Below, one piece after another: positions 8,964 through 16,359 of a DNA stretch of 21,040 nucleotides; position 1 is the stretch's first letter; each line of letters opens with the position of its first letter. A program made the position numbers and the translations under genes. The notes beneath the pieces were generated by a model. It was not told where the DNA came from and made no database searches. It worked only from the letters and a program-made list of their open reading frames with translations. The DNA is from Anaerolineales bacterium. GTDB taxonomy: Bacteria; Chloroflexota; Anaerolineae; 4572-78; NAK82. The stretch spans positions 6,314 through 27,353 of the forward strand of contig JAHELX010000017.1 in NCBI GenBank assembly GCA_024643945.1. The letters are read 5' to 3'.

Positions 8964-8993
8964 ATTATAACACACGTTAGGGGCAGGAGACAA
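8964..8993 (-). promoter_or_regulatory. Promoter of the carboxylase operon
   Basis: On the minus strand TTGTCT (8988-8993), an 18-base spacer and a perfect TATAAT (8964-8969) lie about 108 bases upstream of the pccB start. The leader between them contains a small CCCAC/GTGGG stem. The region is shared with the divergent gene starting at 9151. Confidence 0.6.
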
Positions 8994-9150
8994 TGCAAGT
9001 GATATTTACTTTCTTTTCGGCTCGATGTGTGATAGAATGAGAAAATCAAGGCTGCCAATCCTGGGTGGGTACTGATTGCTGGGCTGCAATCCGTTACGTG
9101 GGCAGACGGCGAGCATTGGGAGAATAGGATATGGATGCAAGGAGGGAATT

Positions 9151-9564
9151 ATGAACGAGGAACCGACAAACAATACAGAAGCATCTGAGGCCAAACAATC
9201 CTGGTCCGAAACTCATCAAGCATGGGAGGAAGTCGGCCGCCAGTTCAAACAACTGGGTGAGTCGCTGGCGACAGCTTTCAATGCGTTGTGGGAGAGTGAA
9301 GAAACCCAGCAGCAACTCGAGTCGCTCAGGGATGGGCTACAAGCACTGGCCGATGAGGTGTCGGTGGCAGTAAGCAAAGCGGCGTCTAAACCGGAGACGC
9401 AAAAGATCAAAGCGGAGGCGCAAAAAGCGGCCGAGTCGGCCCGAAAGGCCACCGAGAAGGCAGCAGATGAGGCCCGTCCGCAGATTACCAACGCACTGAA
9501 GCAGGTGAACGTCGAACTGCAGAAGCTCATCGAGCGCCTAGAAGTCAAAGACGAGGCCGACTGA
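9151..9564 (+). CDS. Small highly charged helical (coiled-coil-like) protein
   Basis: Function not recognised. It has 137 residues, rich in Glu, Lys, Ala and Gln, with no Cys and no signal peptide or membrane segment, so it is probably cytoplasmic. The first 25 residues look disordered (polar, Asn/Glu/Thr). From about residue 28 it is one long amphipathic helix region with apolipoprotein/LEA-like spacing (KAEAQKAAESARKATEKAADEARP). The start at 9151 is chosen because GGAGG lies 5 bases upstream; the open frame extends to 9076 without a ribosome site. A TAGAAT box at 9033-9038 may be its -10, with a poor -35. The sensor kinase gene begins 49 bases downstream in the same direction, so cotranscription is possible. 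It is divergent from the carboxylase operon. Confidence 0.8.
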   Translation: MNEEPTNNTEASEAKQSWSETHQAWEEVGRQFKQLGESLATAFNALWESEETQQQLESLRDGLQALADEVSVAVSKAASKPETQKIKAEAQKAAESARKATEKAADEARPQITNALKQVNVELQKLIERLEVKDEAD

Positions 9565-9613
9565 CAATAACCACCCGTACCCCGCGCGTCGCAACCTTCT
9601 GCTGGCACGGAAT

Positions 9614-11719
9614 ATGAATCCCATTTCCGCTTTCTTCGTACGAAACATCATCGTTGTTTTCTTTTTCTATGGGCTAGCCTTTTTTACTATGGGGCTGGCG
9701 CTGATGTTAGCCAGCCAACGGACGTCGAGGTTTAGGTTTGCGCAAGCTATTCGCCCGCTGGCAGCTTTTGGCATTCTACACGGCGTTCACGAATGGATCG
9801 AGATGTTCCAGAAGATTGCTACGCTGACCGGCGGATACACGCCCACTATTCCGCAGGAGGTGGTCAGGCTTGGGATTCTAGGGCTATCGTTTATGATGTT
9901 GTTAGCTTTTGGGATTTTGCTCTTAAGTCCCGAACCAAGCGGGCGTTGGCGAGTGGTCCTCCCCGTTTCAGGCATGGCTGGCCTATGGGCGTTGAGCCTA
10001 TTGGTAGTGACCACAGCGCTCAAGCCCCCCCCCGAGCAGAATGTCGCGTTGGCCGACGTCTTGGCGCGCTATAGCCTGGGAGTGCCTGGCGCTTTTCTGG
10101 GGACGTGGGCGCTGATGACACAGCAACGCACCTTTCGCGAGCATGGTATGCCGCAATTTGGGCGCGACCTGGTTTGGTGTGCAATGGCTTTGTTTCTCTA
10201 TGGCGTGGTCGGTCAAATTTTTGTTCGACAAACACTGCTCATGCCATCTACAATTATCAACAGCACACTTTTTTTGCAGTGGTTTGGCATCCCGGTGCAG
10301 CTTTTTCGGGGAGTGATGGCCGCTATCCTCGCGTTTTACATGGTGCGCGCTCTCAACGCCTTCGAACTGGAAAGCCAGCGGCGGCTTGAGGAGGCCAACC
10401 AGGCCAAACTGATGGCCCAGGGGGCAGCACTCGAGGCGGAGCGTCGCGTCACACGCGAGATGGAGCGCTTGAATGAGGAATTACGGCTGACGGCACACGA
10501 ACTCTCACTGCTCCTGGATTTGTCGAATCTGCTGGCAGCACCCATGAGCTTGCAGGACAGGTTGCATCATGCCCTGGAAAAAATCGTTTATAGCCTCAAA
10601 TTCCCTGATGCCGGCATGATTCTACTGGTCAGGCGAGAGACCAGCAGGTTACGGGTGAGAGCTTCGATTGGCTTTTCCTCTACGGATGATCTGGACAGGA
10701 AGGAGTCACAGTATGTCTCGGCTCTGGACCTGGGCGAGAGATGTGTGGCAAAGGCAATGGCTATGTGCAGGCACCTGGATGGGACTATCATTGAATTTCC
10801 TCCCGAAGAAGCGCTACAGGAGCAGGAATGCCGACATCATGCGAGCCCGGTGAGTATACTCAGCCTACCACTGAGCGCCCGGCAACAGGTGATCGGCAGT
10901 ATCGTGTTGGGACAGACAAACGTCAATGAAGAAAAGGGGCTCTCGTTCGACGAATTCAAACTAATGCTGGGCATAGCCCAACAGCTAGGCCTTTCTATTG
11001 AAAATGCTCGCCTCTACCAAGAAGCACAGGAACGGGAGATGATGCTGGCTGAATTGCTGCATCAAGTGGTTGGGGCGCAAGAGGCAGAGCGGCAGCGTAT
11101 CGCCCGTGAACTGCACGATGCAACGGGGCAATCGCTGACCGCTATCGCCCTGGGACTGCGTGGCGTGGAAACAATTCTGCAAAGCGATCCGTCATTAGCA
11201 GTCGAGCAGATAAAAGAACTGAAATCATTCGGCACCCATGCGTTGGGCGAATTGCGGCACATCATCGCCGACTTGCGCCCGTCGCAATTGGATGACCTGG
11301 GACTAGTGGCCGCCCTACAATGGTATGTCCAGGAGTTTGAAAAACGTTACGCGATTTGCACCAACTTCGCTGTGGAAGGAAACCGGTCCCGGCTGCCGGC
11401 GGAATACGAAACCGTCTTATTCCGCATCGCTCAGGAAGCGTTGATCAACGTTGCCAAGCACGCCAATGCTTCACAGGCTGGTGTTAAGCTGGAAATCTAT
11501 CCAGCGCAAGTCTGCGTGATAATCAAAGACGACGGTCGCGGTTTTGATCTGGACAAGACGTTGCGAGGTGATAGACGAGCCGGCTGGGGCTTGCTGGGGA
11601 TCCAAGAGAGAGCCTTGCTATTAGGCGGGCAGTGCGAGATCGACTCCAGGCCTGGACGCGGCACGCACATCCGAGTGACTATTCCTTTGATGGCGGAGGT
11701 ACAAGATGCCGAAGATTAA
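9614..11719 (+). CDS. Membrane sensor histidine kinase, HPK7/NarX-like, with GAF domain
   Basis: Autophosphorylates and passes phosphate to the response regulator encoded next. It has 701 residues. Residues 1-250 contain about seven hydrophobic segments, an integral-membrane sensor region with short loops. A charged linker helix (about 250-295) follows, then a GAF domain at about 296-463. A HisKA_3 dimerisation domain has the H-box RQRIARELHDATGQS with phospho-acceptor His501. The HATPase_c domain shows the N box (FRIAQEALINVAKHANA, near 602-617), DDGRGFD (near 639-645) and GWGLLGIQERA. The acidic residue after His501 is part of the HPK7 pattern. The signal sensed is not evident; no haem or Fe-S cysteine motif is seen in the GAF. 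The start ATG lacks a clear ribosome site. A C9 run (10025-10033) encodes three prolines between two membrane segments. The gene overlaps the response regulator by 14 bases, implying coupled translation. Confidence 0.92.
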   Translation: MNPISAFFVRNIIVVFFFYGLAFFTMGLALMLASQRTSRFRFAQAIRPLAAFGILHGVHEWIEMFQKIATLTGGYTPTIPQEVVRLGILGLSFMMLLAFGILLLSPEPSGRWRVVLPVSGMAGLWALSLLVVTTALKPPPEQNVALADVLARYSLGVPGAFLGTWALMTQQRTFREHGMPQFGRDLVWCAMALFLYGVVGQIFVRQTLLMPSTIINSTLFLQWFGIPVQLFRGVMAAILAFYMVRALNAFELESQRRLEEANQAKLMAQGAALEAERRVTREMERLNEELRLTAHELSLLLDLSNLLAAPMSLQDRLHHALEKIVYSLKFPDAGMILLVRRETSRLRVRASIGFSSTDDLDRKESQYVSALDLGERCVAKAMAMCRHLDGTIIEFPPEEALQEQECRHHASPVSILSLPLSARQQVIGSIVLGQTNVNEEKGLSFDEFKLMLGIAQQLGLSIENARLYQEAQEREMMLAELLHQVVGAQEAERQRIARELHDATGQSLTAIALGLRGVETILQSDPSLAVEQIKELKSFGTHALGELRHIIADLRPSQLDDLGLVAALQWYVQEFEKRYAICTNFAVEGNRSRLPAEYETVLFRIAQEALINVAKHANASQAGVKLEIYPAQVCVIIKDDGRGFDLDKTLRGDRRAGWGLLGIQERALLLGGQCEIDSRPGRGTHIRVTIPLMAEVQDAED

Positions 11720-12359
11720 ACTATTGTTGGTCGATGATCACCAGGTTGTGCGGGCTGGATTGCGCATGCTCTTTCAGGCCGAAAAGGATATGGAAATCGT
11801 TGGTGAGGTAGGGAGTGGTGAAGAGGCACTAAAGGCCATCCACGAACTCAAGCCAGACGTAGTGCTAATGGACGTAGTGATGTCCGGCATGAGCGGCATC
11901 GAGGCGACGCGCCGCATCAAAGAAGTTAGCCCCGATACCGCCGTGCTGGCCCTGACAATGCATGAGGATGAACAGTACTTCTTTGAGATGCTGCAAGCGG
12001 GCGCGTCGGGCTATATACCCAAGCGTGCTGCGCCCGACGACCTGGTTTCGGCGATCCGGGTGGTCAGTCAAGGAAACGTGTTTCTCTACCCCACCCTGGC
12101 CGGATTGCTAGTCAAGGATTTTCTGCAACGAGCTGAGGCTGGTCTGGCCCCTACTGCCAAAGAATTAACGCCTCGTGAGCGTGAGGTACTGACCTATATC
12201 GCCGAAGGATACACCAACCGAGAAATTGCCGAAGCGCTGGTTATCAGCGTTAAAACAGTAGACCGGCACCGCGAAAATATTATGCGTAAGCTGAATTTGC
12301 ACAGCCGGGTAGAACTGGTGAAATACGCTATCGAAAAAGGACTGATTACCATCACTTGA
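11706..12359 (+). CDS. NarL/LuxR-family response regulator
   Basis: DNA-binding partner of the overlapping sensor kinase. It has 217 residues. The receiver domain (1-120) has the acidic pair Asp10/Asp11, the phosphorylation site Asp56 (VVLMDVVMSG), Thr84 and Lys106 (GYIPKRA). The C-terminal LuxR-type HTH (about 150-212) reads LTPREREVLTYIAEGYTNRE, then IAEALVISVKTVDRH. The ATG is preceded by GGAGG (GGCGGAGGTACAAG). The two flanking multihaem cytochrome units both carry CCCCATT/AATGGGG palindromes upstream, similar to the C-rich heptamers bound by NarL-type regulators, so I infer that they are its targets. No terminator with a U-run follows it. Confidence 0.95.
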   Translation: MPKIKLLLVDDHQVVRAGLRMLFQAEKDMEIVGEVGSGEEALKAIHELKPDVVLMDVVMSGMSGIEATRRIKEVSPDTAVLALTMHEDEQYFFEMLQAGASGYIPKRAAPDDLVSAIRVVSQGNVFLYPTLAGLLVKDFLQRAEAGLAPTAKELTPREREVLTYIAEGYTNREIAEALVISVKTVDRHRENIMRKLNLHSRVELVKYAIEKGLITIT

Positions 12360-12386
12360 AGTTCTTGCCATAGCCTGGGTCACATA

Positions 12387-12404
12387 CCCCATTGTTAAAT
12401 GGGG
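12387..12404. promoter_or_regulatory. Palindromic operator candidate upstream of the plus-strand cytochrome unit
   Basis: Arms CCCCATT (12387-12393) and AATGGGG (12398-12404) are perfect inverted repeats around the 4-base centre gtta. A TAGAAT box (12450-12455) with a poor -35 lies downstream, placing the palindrome near -66 of a likely activator-dependent promoter. The same arm sequence occurs at 17711-17730 upstream of the minus-strand cytochrome operon. No U-run follows, so a terminator for the regulator gene is less likely. Confidence 0.5.
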
Positions 12405-12498
12405 GGATTGCCCTATGGACACTCTCCATGGAACGTGATAAGTTTATGTTAGAATTAATACAAACGAGATCTAATCGCCTCGTTCTGGGAGAGTTGCT

Positions 12499-12879
12499 AT
12501 GGATTGGCTGCTGGATGCGGCGACCATTGCGGGCATGTTCATCTTGCGACTGGGAGTGCCACTGGCGATTACCCTGGCCGTGGGATACTTCTTACGCCGC
12601 CTGGATGCCAAATGGCAGGCTGAGGCGTGGGCTCAGTGGGAAGCAAGCCAGCCAGAAGAAAAAATCATCGGCGAGTCAAGATTGCTTAAGGCAGGCAGGC
12701 CATCTTGCTGGTCGCTAAAGGGATGTGATGAAGCCGTCCGCGCCAACTGCGCTGCCCCCAAACAACCTGACATCCCGTGTTGGATGGCACGCCGCCGCAG
12801 CGAAGGCCGGTTGCCCGCAGAATGTTACAATTGTGAACAGTTTTCTCTAAGACAGGTAGCACAAAGTCTGGCAAGCTAG
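12499..12879 (+). CDS. Small single-pass membrane protein with a six-cysteine C-terminal domain
   Basis: Function not recognised. It has 126 residues. An N-terminal membrane helix (about 8-32, containing FILRLGVP) is followed by a charged stretch and a C-terminal cysteine domain: Cys70-Trp, Cys76, Cys84, Pro-Cys94-Trp, Cys109 and Cys112. The Cys-Trp pairs and spacing recall the CW-type cysteine clusters found in some bacterial signalling and redox proteins (the two-CW pattern), so metal or Fe-S binding is plausible but not shown. By the positive-inside rule the basic residues after the helix suggest that the cysteine domain is cytoplasmic (inference). A GGGAGAG sequence lies 6 bases before the ATG. 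The octahaem cytochrome gene starts 7 bases after its stop. The ILRxGVP stretch recurs in the 40-residue protein that precedes the other octahaem cytochrome gene, so the two are probably related. Confidence 0.75.
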   Translation: MDWLLDAATIAGMFILRLGVPLAITLAVGYFLRRLDAKWQAEAWAQWEASQPEEKIIGESRLLKAGRPSCWSLKGCDEAVRANCAAPKQPDIPCWMARRRSEGRLPAECYNCEQFSLRQVAQSLAS

Positions 12880-12886
12880 GTTACCA

Positions 12887-13678
12887 ATGTTCAAGTTTGA
12901 CCTTCATAATATGAGGCGCCAGAGCCACTGGCTGGCTTTGGCAGTTTCGTTTTTCATTGTAGCCAGCACCATCTCTCTGACACTACTTTGGCCGCCAGGG
13001 ACTCTGGCCCTTGAGGTCGAAACAGGGAATGAGGCGTTTTCCATCTTTGGCAACTATCAAAGTCCACAGCGTTGCCGCGAATGTCATGAGGCAGAATTCC
13101 AAGCCTGGACACATACTACTCACGCTGAAGCCTCATTTGATCCCATTTTCCAGGTTTACTTGCAGCAAGTAGAAGAGCCAGGTGAATGCTTCGCGTGTCA
13201 TACCACAGGTTACAATACTACTACTGGGCAGTTTGTCCTGTCCGGTGTGACCTGTGAGGCGTGTCACGGTCCTTACCGCCCAGGACATCCACAAGAGAGT
13301 ATGGCGATTGCCACCTCCGAAGACCTGTGCGGCACATGCCACACCAGCACGATGCTGGAATGGGAGTCGAGTCGCCACGGAAAAGTTGGCGTGACCTGCG
13401 TGGACTGTCACGAAGTCCACACCCAGAAAACGCGAGCGGCAGCCACCACCAATTCCCTATGCGCCGGCTGTCACCAGGATCGGACACAAGACTTTACCCA
13501 TACTGTCCACATTGAGGCCAACGTTCGTTGCATTGACTGCCACCTGGCACGCCCGAATGATGACATCAGCGATGCAGTGAAGGGGCACGCAGTCACCGGC
13601 CACTCCTTTGCTGTCTTTGTCAGCACTTGCAACGATTGTCACCCCACCTCTTTAAGTCCCACTCTTGAGTCCCCATAA
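12887..13678 (+). CDS. Octahaem c-type cytochrome (N-terminally anchored or secreted)
   Basis: Extracytoplasmic electron carrier. It has 263 residues with an N-terminal hydrophobic segment (about 14-36) that is either a signal peptide or an uncleaved anchor. Eight CXXCH haem sites begin at Cys63, 101, 123, 148, 171, 192, 215 and 248. Many extra His residues (HTTHA, SSRHGK, THTVH, GHAVTGHSF) could act as distal ligands. The first site and its surroundings (CRECHEAEFQAWTHTTHA) resemble the cytochrome c554-type multihaem family. It aligns site by site with the octahaem protein at 16356-17357, sharing for example VTCEACHGPY, but lacks that protein's C-terminal membrane helix. The ribosome site is weak; ATG 12887 was chosen over the internal ATG at 12911, which is no better supported. 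It shares a unit with the small cysteine protein upstream and ends just before a perfect stem-loop. Confidence 0.92.
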   Translation: MFKFDLHNMRRQSHWLALAVSFFIVASTISLTLLWPPGTLALEVETGNEAFSIFGNYQSPQRCRECHEAEFQAWTHTTHAEASFDPIFQVYLQQVEEPGECFACHTTGYNTTTGQFVLSGVTCEACHGPYRPGHPQESMAIATSEDLCGTCHTSTMLEWESSRHGKVGVTCVDCHEVHTQKTRAAATTNSLCAGCHQDRTQDFTHTVHIEANVRCIDCHLARPNDDISDAVKGHAVTGHSFAVFVSTCNDCHPTSLSPTLESP

Positions 13679-13684
13679 AATCAA

Positions 13685-13725
13685 GCGACTGAAAGTCCTC
13701 TCCCGTCGAGAGGACTTTCAGTCGC
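13685..13725. terminator. Perfect 18-bp stem-loop between convergent units
   Basis: gcgactgaaagtcctctc (13685-13702) and its exact complement (13708-13725) flank the 5-base loop ccgtc. It starts 7 bases after the plus-strand cytochrome stop and lies between convergent genes, fitting a bidirectional terminator. It lacks a good U-run on the plus strand and has only a weak T-rich stretch (TTGATTTT) on the minus strand, so a stabilising 3' stem is an alternative. Confidence 0.6.
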
Positions 13726-13744
13726 CAACACGGGATCATCACCT

Positions 13745-13909
13745 CTATTTATGCAAGTAACGGTAAATCACCCGACCCACCAGAAATCCCAGACCAGGTA
13801 AGGTTATTAGAGGCCATAGAGGTCTTGTTCTAACATAGCCCACGCCGGTTTCCGGCAGGAGGAGAACCGCTGGCGTGGGAGATGGAGCTGGCGATGGTGG
13901 TGGAGCCAT
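13745..13909 (-). CDS. LPETG-type cell-surface sorting tail; possible gene fragment
   Basis: The minus-strand frame from the ATG at 13909 encodes 54 residues: a Pro/Ala/Ser linker (APPPSPAPSPTPAV), LPETG at residues 18-22, a hydrophobic segment (about 32-48) and a short basic end (RYLHK). This is the layout of a C-terminal sorting signal as used by sortase-like or other LPXTG-processing systems. There is no signal peptide and no ribosome site near the ATG. The frame stays open upstream through a terminator to 14167, overlapping the NrfD gene in another frame. It is therefore probably the remnant 3' end of a larger surface-protein gene, or a small protein with an unrecognised start. No sortase gene is in the window. 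Confidence 0.4.
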   Translation of the reverse strand: MAPPPSPAPSPTPAVLLLPETGVGYVRTRPLWPLITLPGLGFLVGRVIYRYLHK

Positions 13910-13950
13910 AAGCTGGTGGCTGACAAAAGAATTCCTGAGTCCTCCAAATA

Positions 13951-13990
13951 AACAAAAAGGTACCGGGCACCTAACGGCACCCGGCACCTT
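13951..13990 (-). terminator. Intrinsic terminator of the octahaem/Fe-S/NrfD operon
   Basis: On the minus strand a 15-pair stem (arms 13976-13990 and 13957-13971, three G-U wobbles) with the 4-base loop gtta is followed by a T-rich tract (complement of 13951-13958). It begins about 45 bases after the NrfD stop. The arms are variants of the short unit GGTGCCGGG, which could also indicate a dispersed repeat. Confidence 0.8.
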
Positions 13991-14034
13991 ATGACGGATA
14001 TTCTCTTGACAAGAGGCTGAAGAAATAGGCTTCT

Positions 14035-15342
14035 CTACCGCTCTTCGGGGAAGACAGGCAGATATCTGACGGCCAGGCCAAAGGCAATCACACCAAAGCT
14101 GACCAGGGTGATGGTAACGACAATCTCCATCCACGAGGGGAAGTAGATCTGGCCGGTATAGGGCCACAGGCCCACGATCCCGACGTTCAGGCGGTTGAGA
14201 ACGACGCCGAAGAGCACCACCATTAGCGCCCCGCCAAGGAGCACCCCAGGCTTATGGCGCAACGGTTTTATAGCAAATAAGATCGCTGGCACCAGCACCC
14301 CCAGCCCCATCTCTATCCAGAAGGCGATAGCCTGCAAGTTCGGCTCGAAGAGTAGTGGCCAGGCGCCTCGCGCGATGAGGTCTGCCCCTCGCGCGACCAG
14401 GTAGATGAATAAGACCACCGAGGCAGCCTTGGCCAGATCGGCCAGCAAGTCGATCTCCAGCCCGCGCTGAAAGGCTTTGGAGCTGAGAGTCGACTCCACA
14501 ATGGTCATCGCCAGGCCGACGGCAACAGCCGAGATCCAGAAGAAAACCGGCAAGTATAGCGAGTACCACAGTGGATACAACTTTTCGGGCAACAGCACCC
14601 ACAACGAGCCCAAGGATGATTGGTGCAACGTCGAAAGAACGACGCCCAGGATGACGAACCCGATGGAGATTTTCTTGAGCAGACGATAGAGCAGCACGGT
14701 CGGCAGGCGTTTGGTGATGGCCTTGATAGTGTTCAATCGTTCAAGAACGACGGGCAGGAATTCGATGAGGAGTACAGTAGTGTAGGTGGCGACACAGACG
14801 CCCACTTCCCACAGCACCGAATAATGCTGCCAGTGAACCAGTGGCCGCCAGACGTTATAGGGCCTGCCCAGGTCTACGACCAGGCCCGCAACGACCAGCA
14901 GGTAGCCCAGCAAGCCGGTTAAGATCGCCGGCCTGACCAACGGCTCGAAACGTTCGATCCTGAAGATGTGCACCGTAGCAGCAATGACGAAGGCGCCAGC
15001 CGCCAGGGCAACACCACTCATCACGTCGAAGCTGATCCATAACCCCCACGGGAACTGGTCGCTAAGATTGGTGACAGCGCCGATGCCGTACACAAAACGG
15101 AGCAGGATGATCCCTGTGCCTGTGCCTAACACAAGCACCAAGAGCAACGTGCGCAGGGCCTGCCAACGTGAAGCAAAGCGAAGGGTAGGGATAGGGAATG
15201 CTTCTGTGGCCGGCGACGACACGGTGCCCGGCCGCCCAGCCAGGCGATAGGCCACGTAACGTACGCCCATAATGAACAGCACCGGAATTCCGATACTAAG
15301 GGCGAGGACAGCCCACAACAGCGGGGAAGCTAACATTTCCAT
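14035..15342 (-). CDS. NrfD/HybB-type quinone-interacting integral membrane subunit
   Basis: Membrane subunit expected to exchange electrons with the menaquinone pool and pass them to, or take them from, the Fe-S partner. It has 435 residues, with about ten hydrophobic segments covering most of the length, and no haem ligands or cofactors of its own, as is usual for the family. Features such as NLSDQFPWGLWISFDVMSGVA, written here as NLSDQFPWGLWI and FDVMSGVA (near 90-115), and RPYNVWRPLVHWQHYSVLWE, written here as RPYNVWRPLVHW (near 155-180), fit the HybB branch of NrfD-like proteins. The ATG follows the Fe-S gene stop by 3 bases, and AGGAGG in the end of that gene serves as ribosome site. 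It is last in the operon, before a strong terminator. No hydrogenase, molybdopterin or nitrite-reductase catalytic subunit is nearby, so the partner is probably the octahaem cytochrome. Confidence 0.88.
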   Translation of the reverse strand: MEMLASPLLWAVLALSIGIPVLFIMGVRYVAYRLAGRPGTVSSPATEAFPIPTLRFASRWQALRTLLLVLVLGTGTGIILLRFVYGIGAVTNLSDQFPWGLWISFDVMSGVALAAGAFVIAATVHIFRIERFEPLVRPAILTGLLGYLLVVAGLVVDLGRPYNVWRPLVHWQHYSVLWEVGVCVATYTTVLLIEFLPVVLERLNTIKAITKRLPTVLLYRLLKKISIGFVILGVVLSTLHQSSLGSLWVLLPEKLYPLWYSLYLPVFFWISAVAVGLAMTIVESTLSSKAFQRGLEIDLLADLAKAASVVLFIYLVARGADLIARGAWPLLFEPNLQAIAFWIEMGLGVLVPAILFAIKPLRHKPGVLLGGALMVVLFGVVLNRLNVGIVGLWPYTGQIYFPSWMEIVVTITLVSFGVIAFGLAVRYLPVFPEER

Positions 15343-15345
15343 CGC

Positions 15346-16359
15346 TTACTCCTCCTGCCCGTCAGATGGAAAGGGCGATTGCATGTCCGGCGACATCTCG
15401 TGCTCCTGAACGGATTCTGCAGGCCTGAGATGAGTATAGACGGCACTACCTGTCATCACAGCCGCCACGCCGGTTATTACGTAAGGAAGTTTAGACATAA
15501 TTTTCTCGGTCTCTTCAGGCGGGGCAGTTCGCGGCAGGCCAGTTGGGAATCCCAGTTGTTCAAAAGGCACGTTCGACAGGTAGAGCATGGAAGTCCCACC
15601 CACCTCGAATTCGCCGAAAACGTGATCGACATAGCGGTCAGGATTAGAAGCAATTTGAGCGTGTGCTTGGACCAGTAATTCCTCTCGCTGACCAAAGCGC
15701 AATGCCCCGGTAGGGCAGGCCTCGGCGCAGGCTGGATTCTGCCCCGCTTGCAGCCGATCATAGCACATCCAGCATTTACTAATCACTGGATTGATGCCAT
15801 TGTCCCAATCGAAACGGGGTACGCCGAAGGGACAGGCAACCTGGCAGTAGCGGCAGCCCAAACAACGATTGGGACGATAGACGACTGGTCCCTGGCCACT
15901 GCTGTGCATAGCCGCCGCCGGACAGGCAGAGACACAGGCAGCATTTAAACAGTGCATGCACTGACGCTTCACGTAGCGTGTCTCGAGCTCCCCATTGGCT
16001 GTGACTACCTGGCGCACATCCACAAAAGTATATGTATCGCTATCGAGTGCCTGGGGCACAACGTCGGAATGGGGCAGGTTGTTGCTCTCTTTGCACGCCA
16101 GCGCACATGAGTTACAGCCGGCGCAACGCGTCAGATCAATCAACATGCCCCAGGTTTGTGACCCTGGCGTTTCGCTGGCATAAACTGGATATGCCTTGCC
16201 GGTGAAAAGCCCGACCGTCGTGGCGGTTGCGATCCCGACGCCCATCATTTTGAGGAAATCACGTCGAGCCCACCTATGGGTCTCCCCTGGGCCGCCCCGG
16301 CGGTCGGGCCGGGGGGGCAGGCCTTCGGGGAAAAGTCTGGGCTGGTTTGGGGCACTCAT
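15346..16359 (-). CDS. Tat-exported ferredoxin-like subunit with four [4Fe-4S] motifs (HybA/DmsB-like)
   Basis: Extracytoplasmic electron-transfer subunit linking the NrfD membrane protein to the cytochrome. It has 337 residues. A twin-arginine signal (ARRDFLKMMGVG, 31-41) precedes a hydrophobic segment. Sixteen cysteines form four cluster motifs: Cys79/82/85/89, Cys134/137/142/146, Cys166/169/172/176 and Cys196/199/211/215. The last group has the longer spacing typical of HybA/FdnH-type proteins. A C-terminal membrane helix (about 291-309) and a short acidic tail follow. The start overlaps the cytochrome stop as ATGA, showing translational coupling. By its neighbours it belongs to a three-subunit cytochrome c/Fe-S/NrfD complex. 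The best-known analogues are the Hmc/Ohc-type complexes of sulfate reducers and Cbc complexes of Geobacter (family knowledge); direct identity is not claimed. Confidence 0.93.
   Translation of the reverse strand: MSAPNQPRLFPEGLPPRPDRRGGPGETHRWARRDFLKMMGVGIATATTVGLFTGKAYPVYASETPGSQTWGMLIDLTRCAGCNSCALACKESNNLPHSDVVPQALDSDTYTFVDVRQVVTANGELETRYVKRQCMHCLNAACVSACPAAAMHSSGQGPVVYRPNRCLGCRYCQVACPFGVPRFDWDNGINPVISKCWMCYDRLQAGQNPACAEACPTGALRFGQREELLVQAHAQIASNPDRYVDHVFGEFEVGGTSMLYLSNVPFEQLGFPTGLPRTAPPEETEKIMSKLPYVITGVAAVMTGSAVYTHLRPAESVQEHEMSPDMQSPFPSDGQEE

Noticed and set aside
8857..8964. 36-residue N-terminal extension of the carboxyltransferase
   Set aside because: It overlaps the TATAAT box at 8964-8969 and the leader; AGGAGG just before ATG 8856 marks the true start.
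12387..12404. Terminator of the response regulator gene
   Set aside because: The stem is only 7 bp and no U-run follows; the same arms recur upstream of the other cytochrome operon, favouring an operator.
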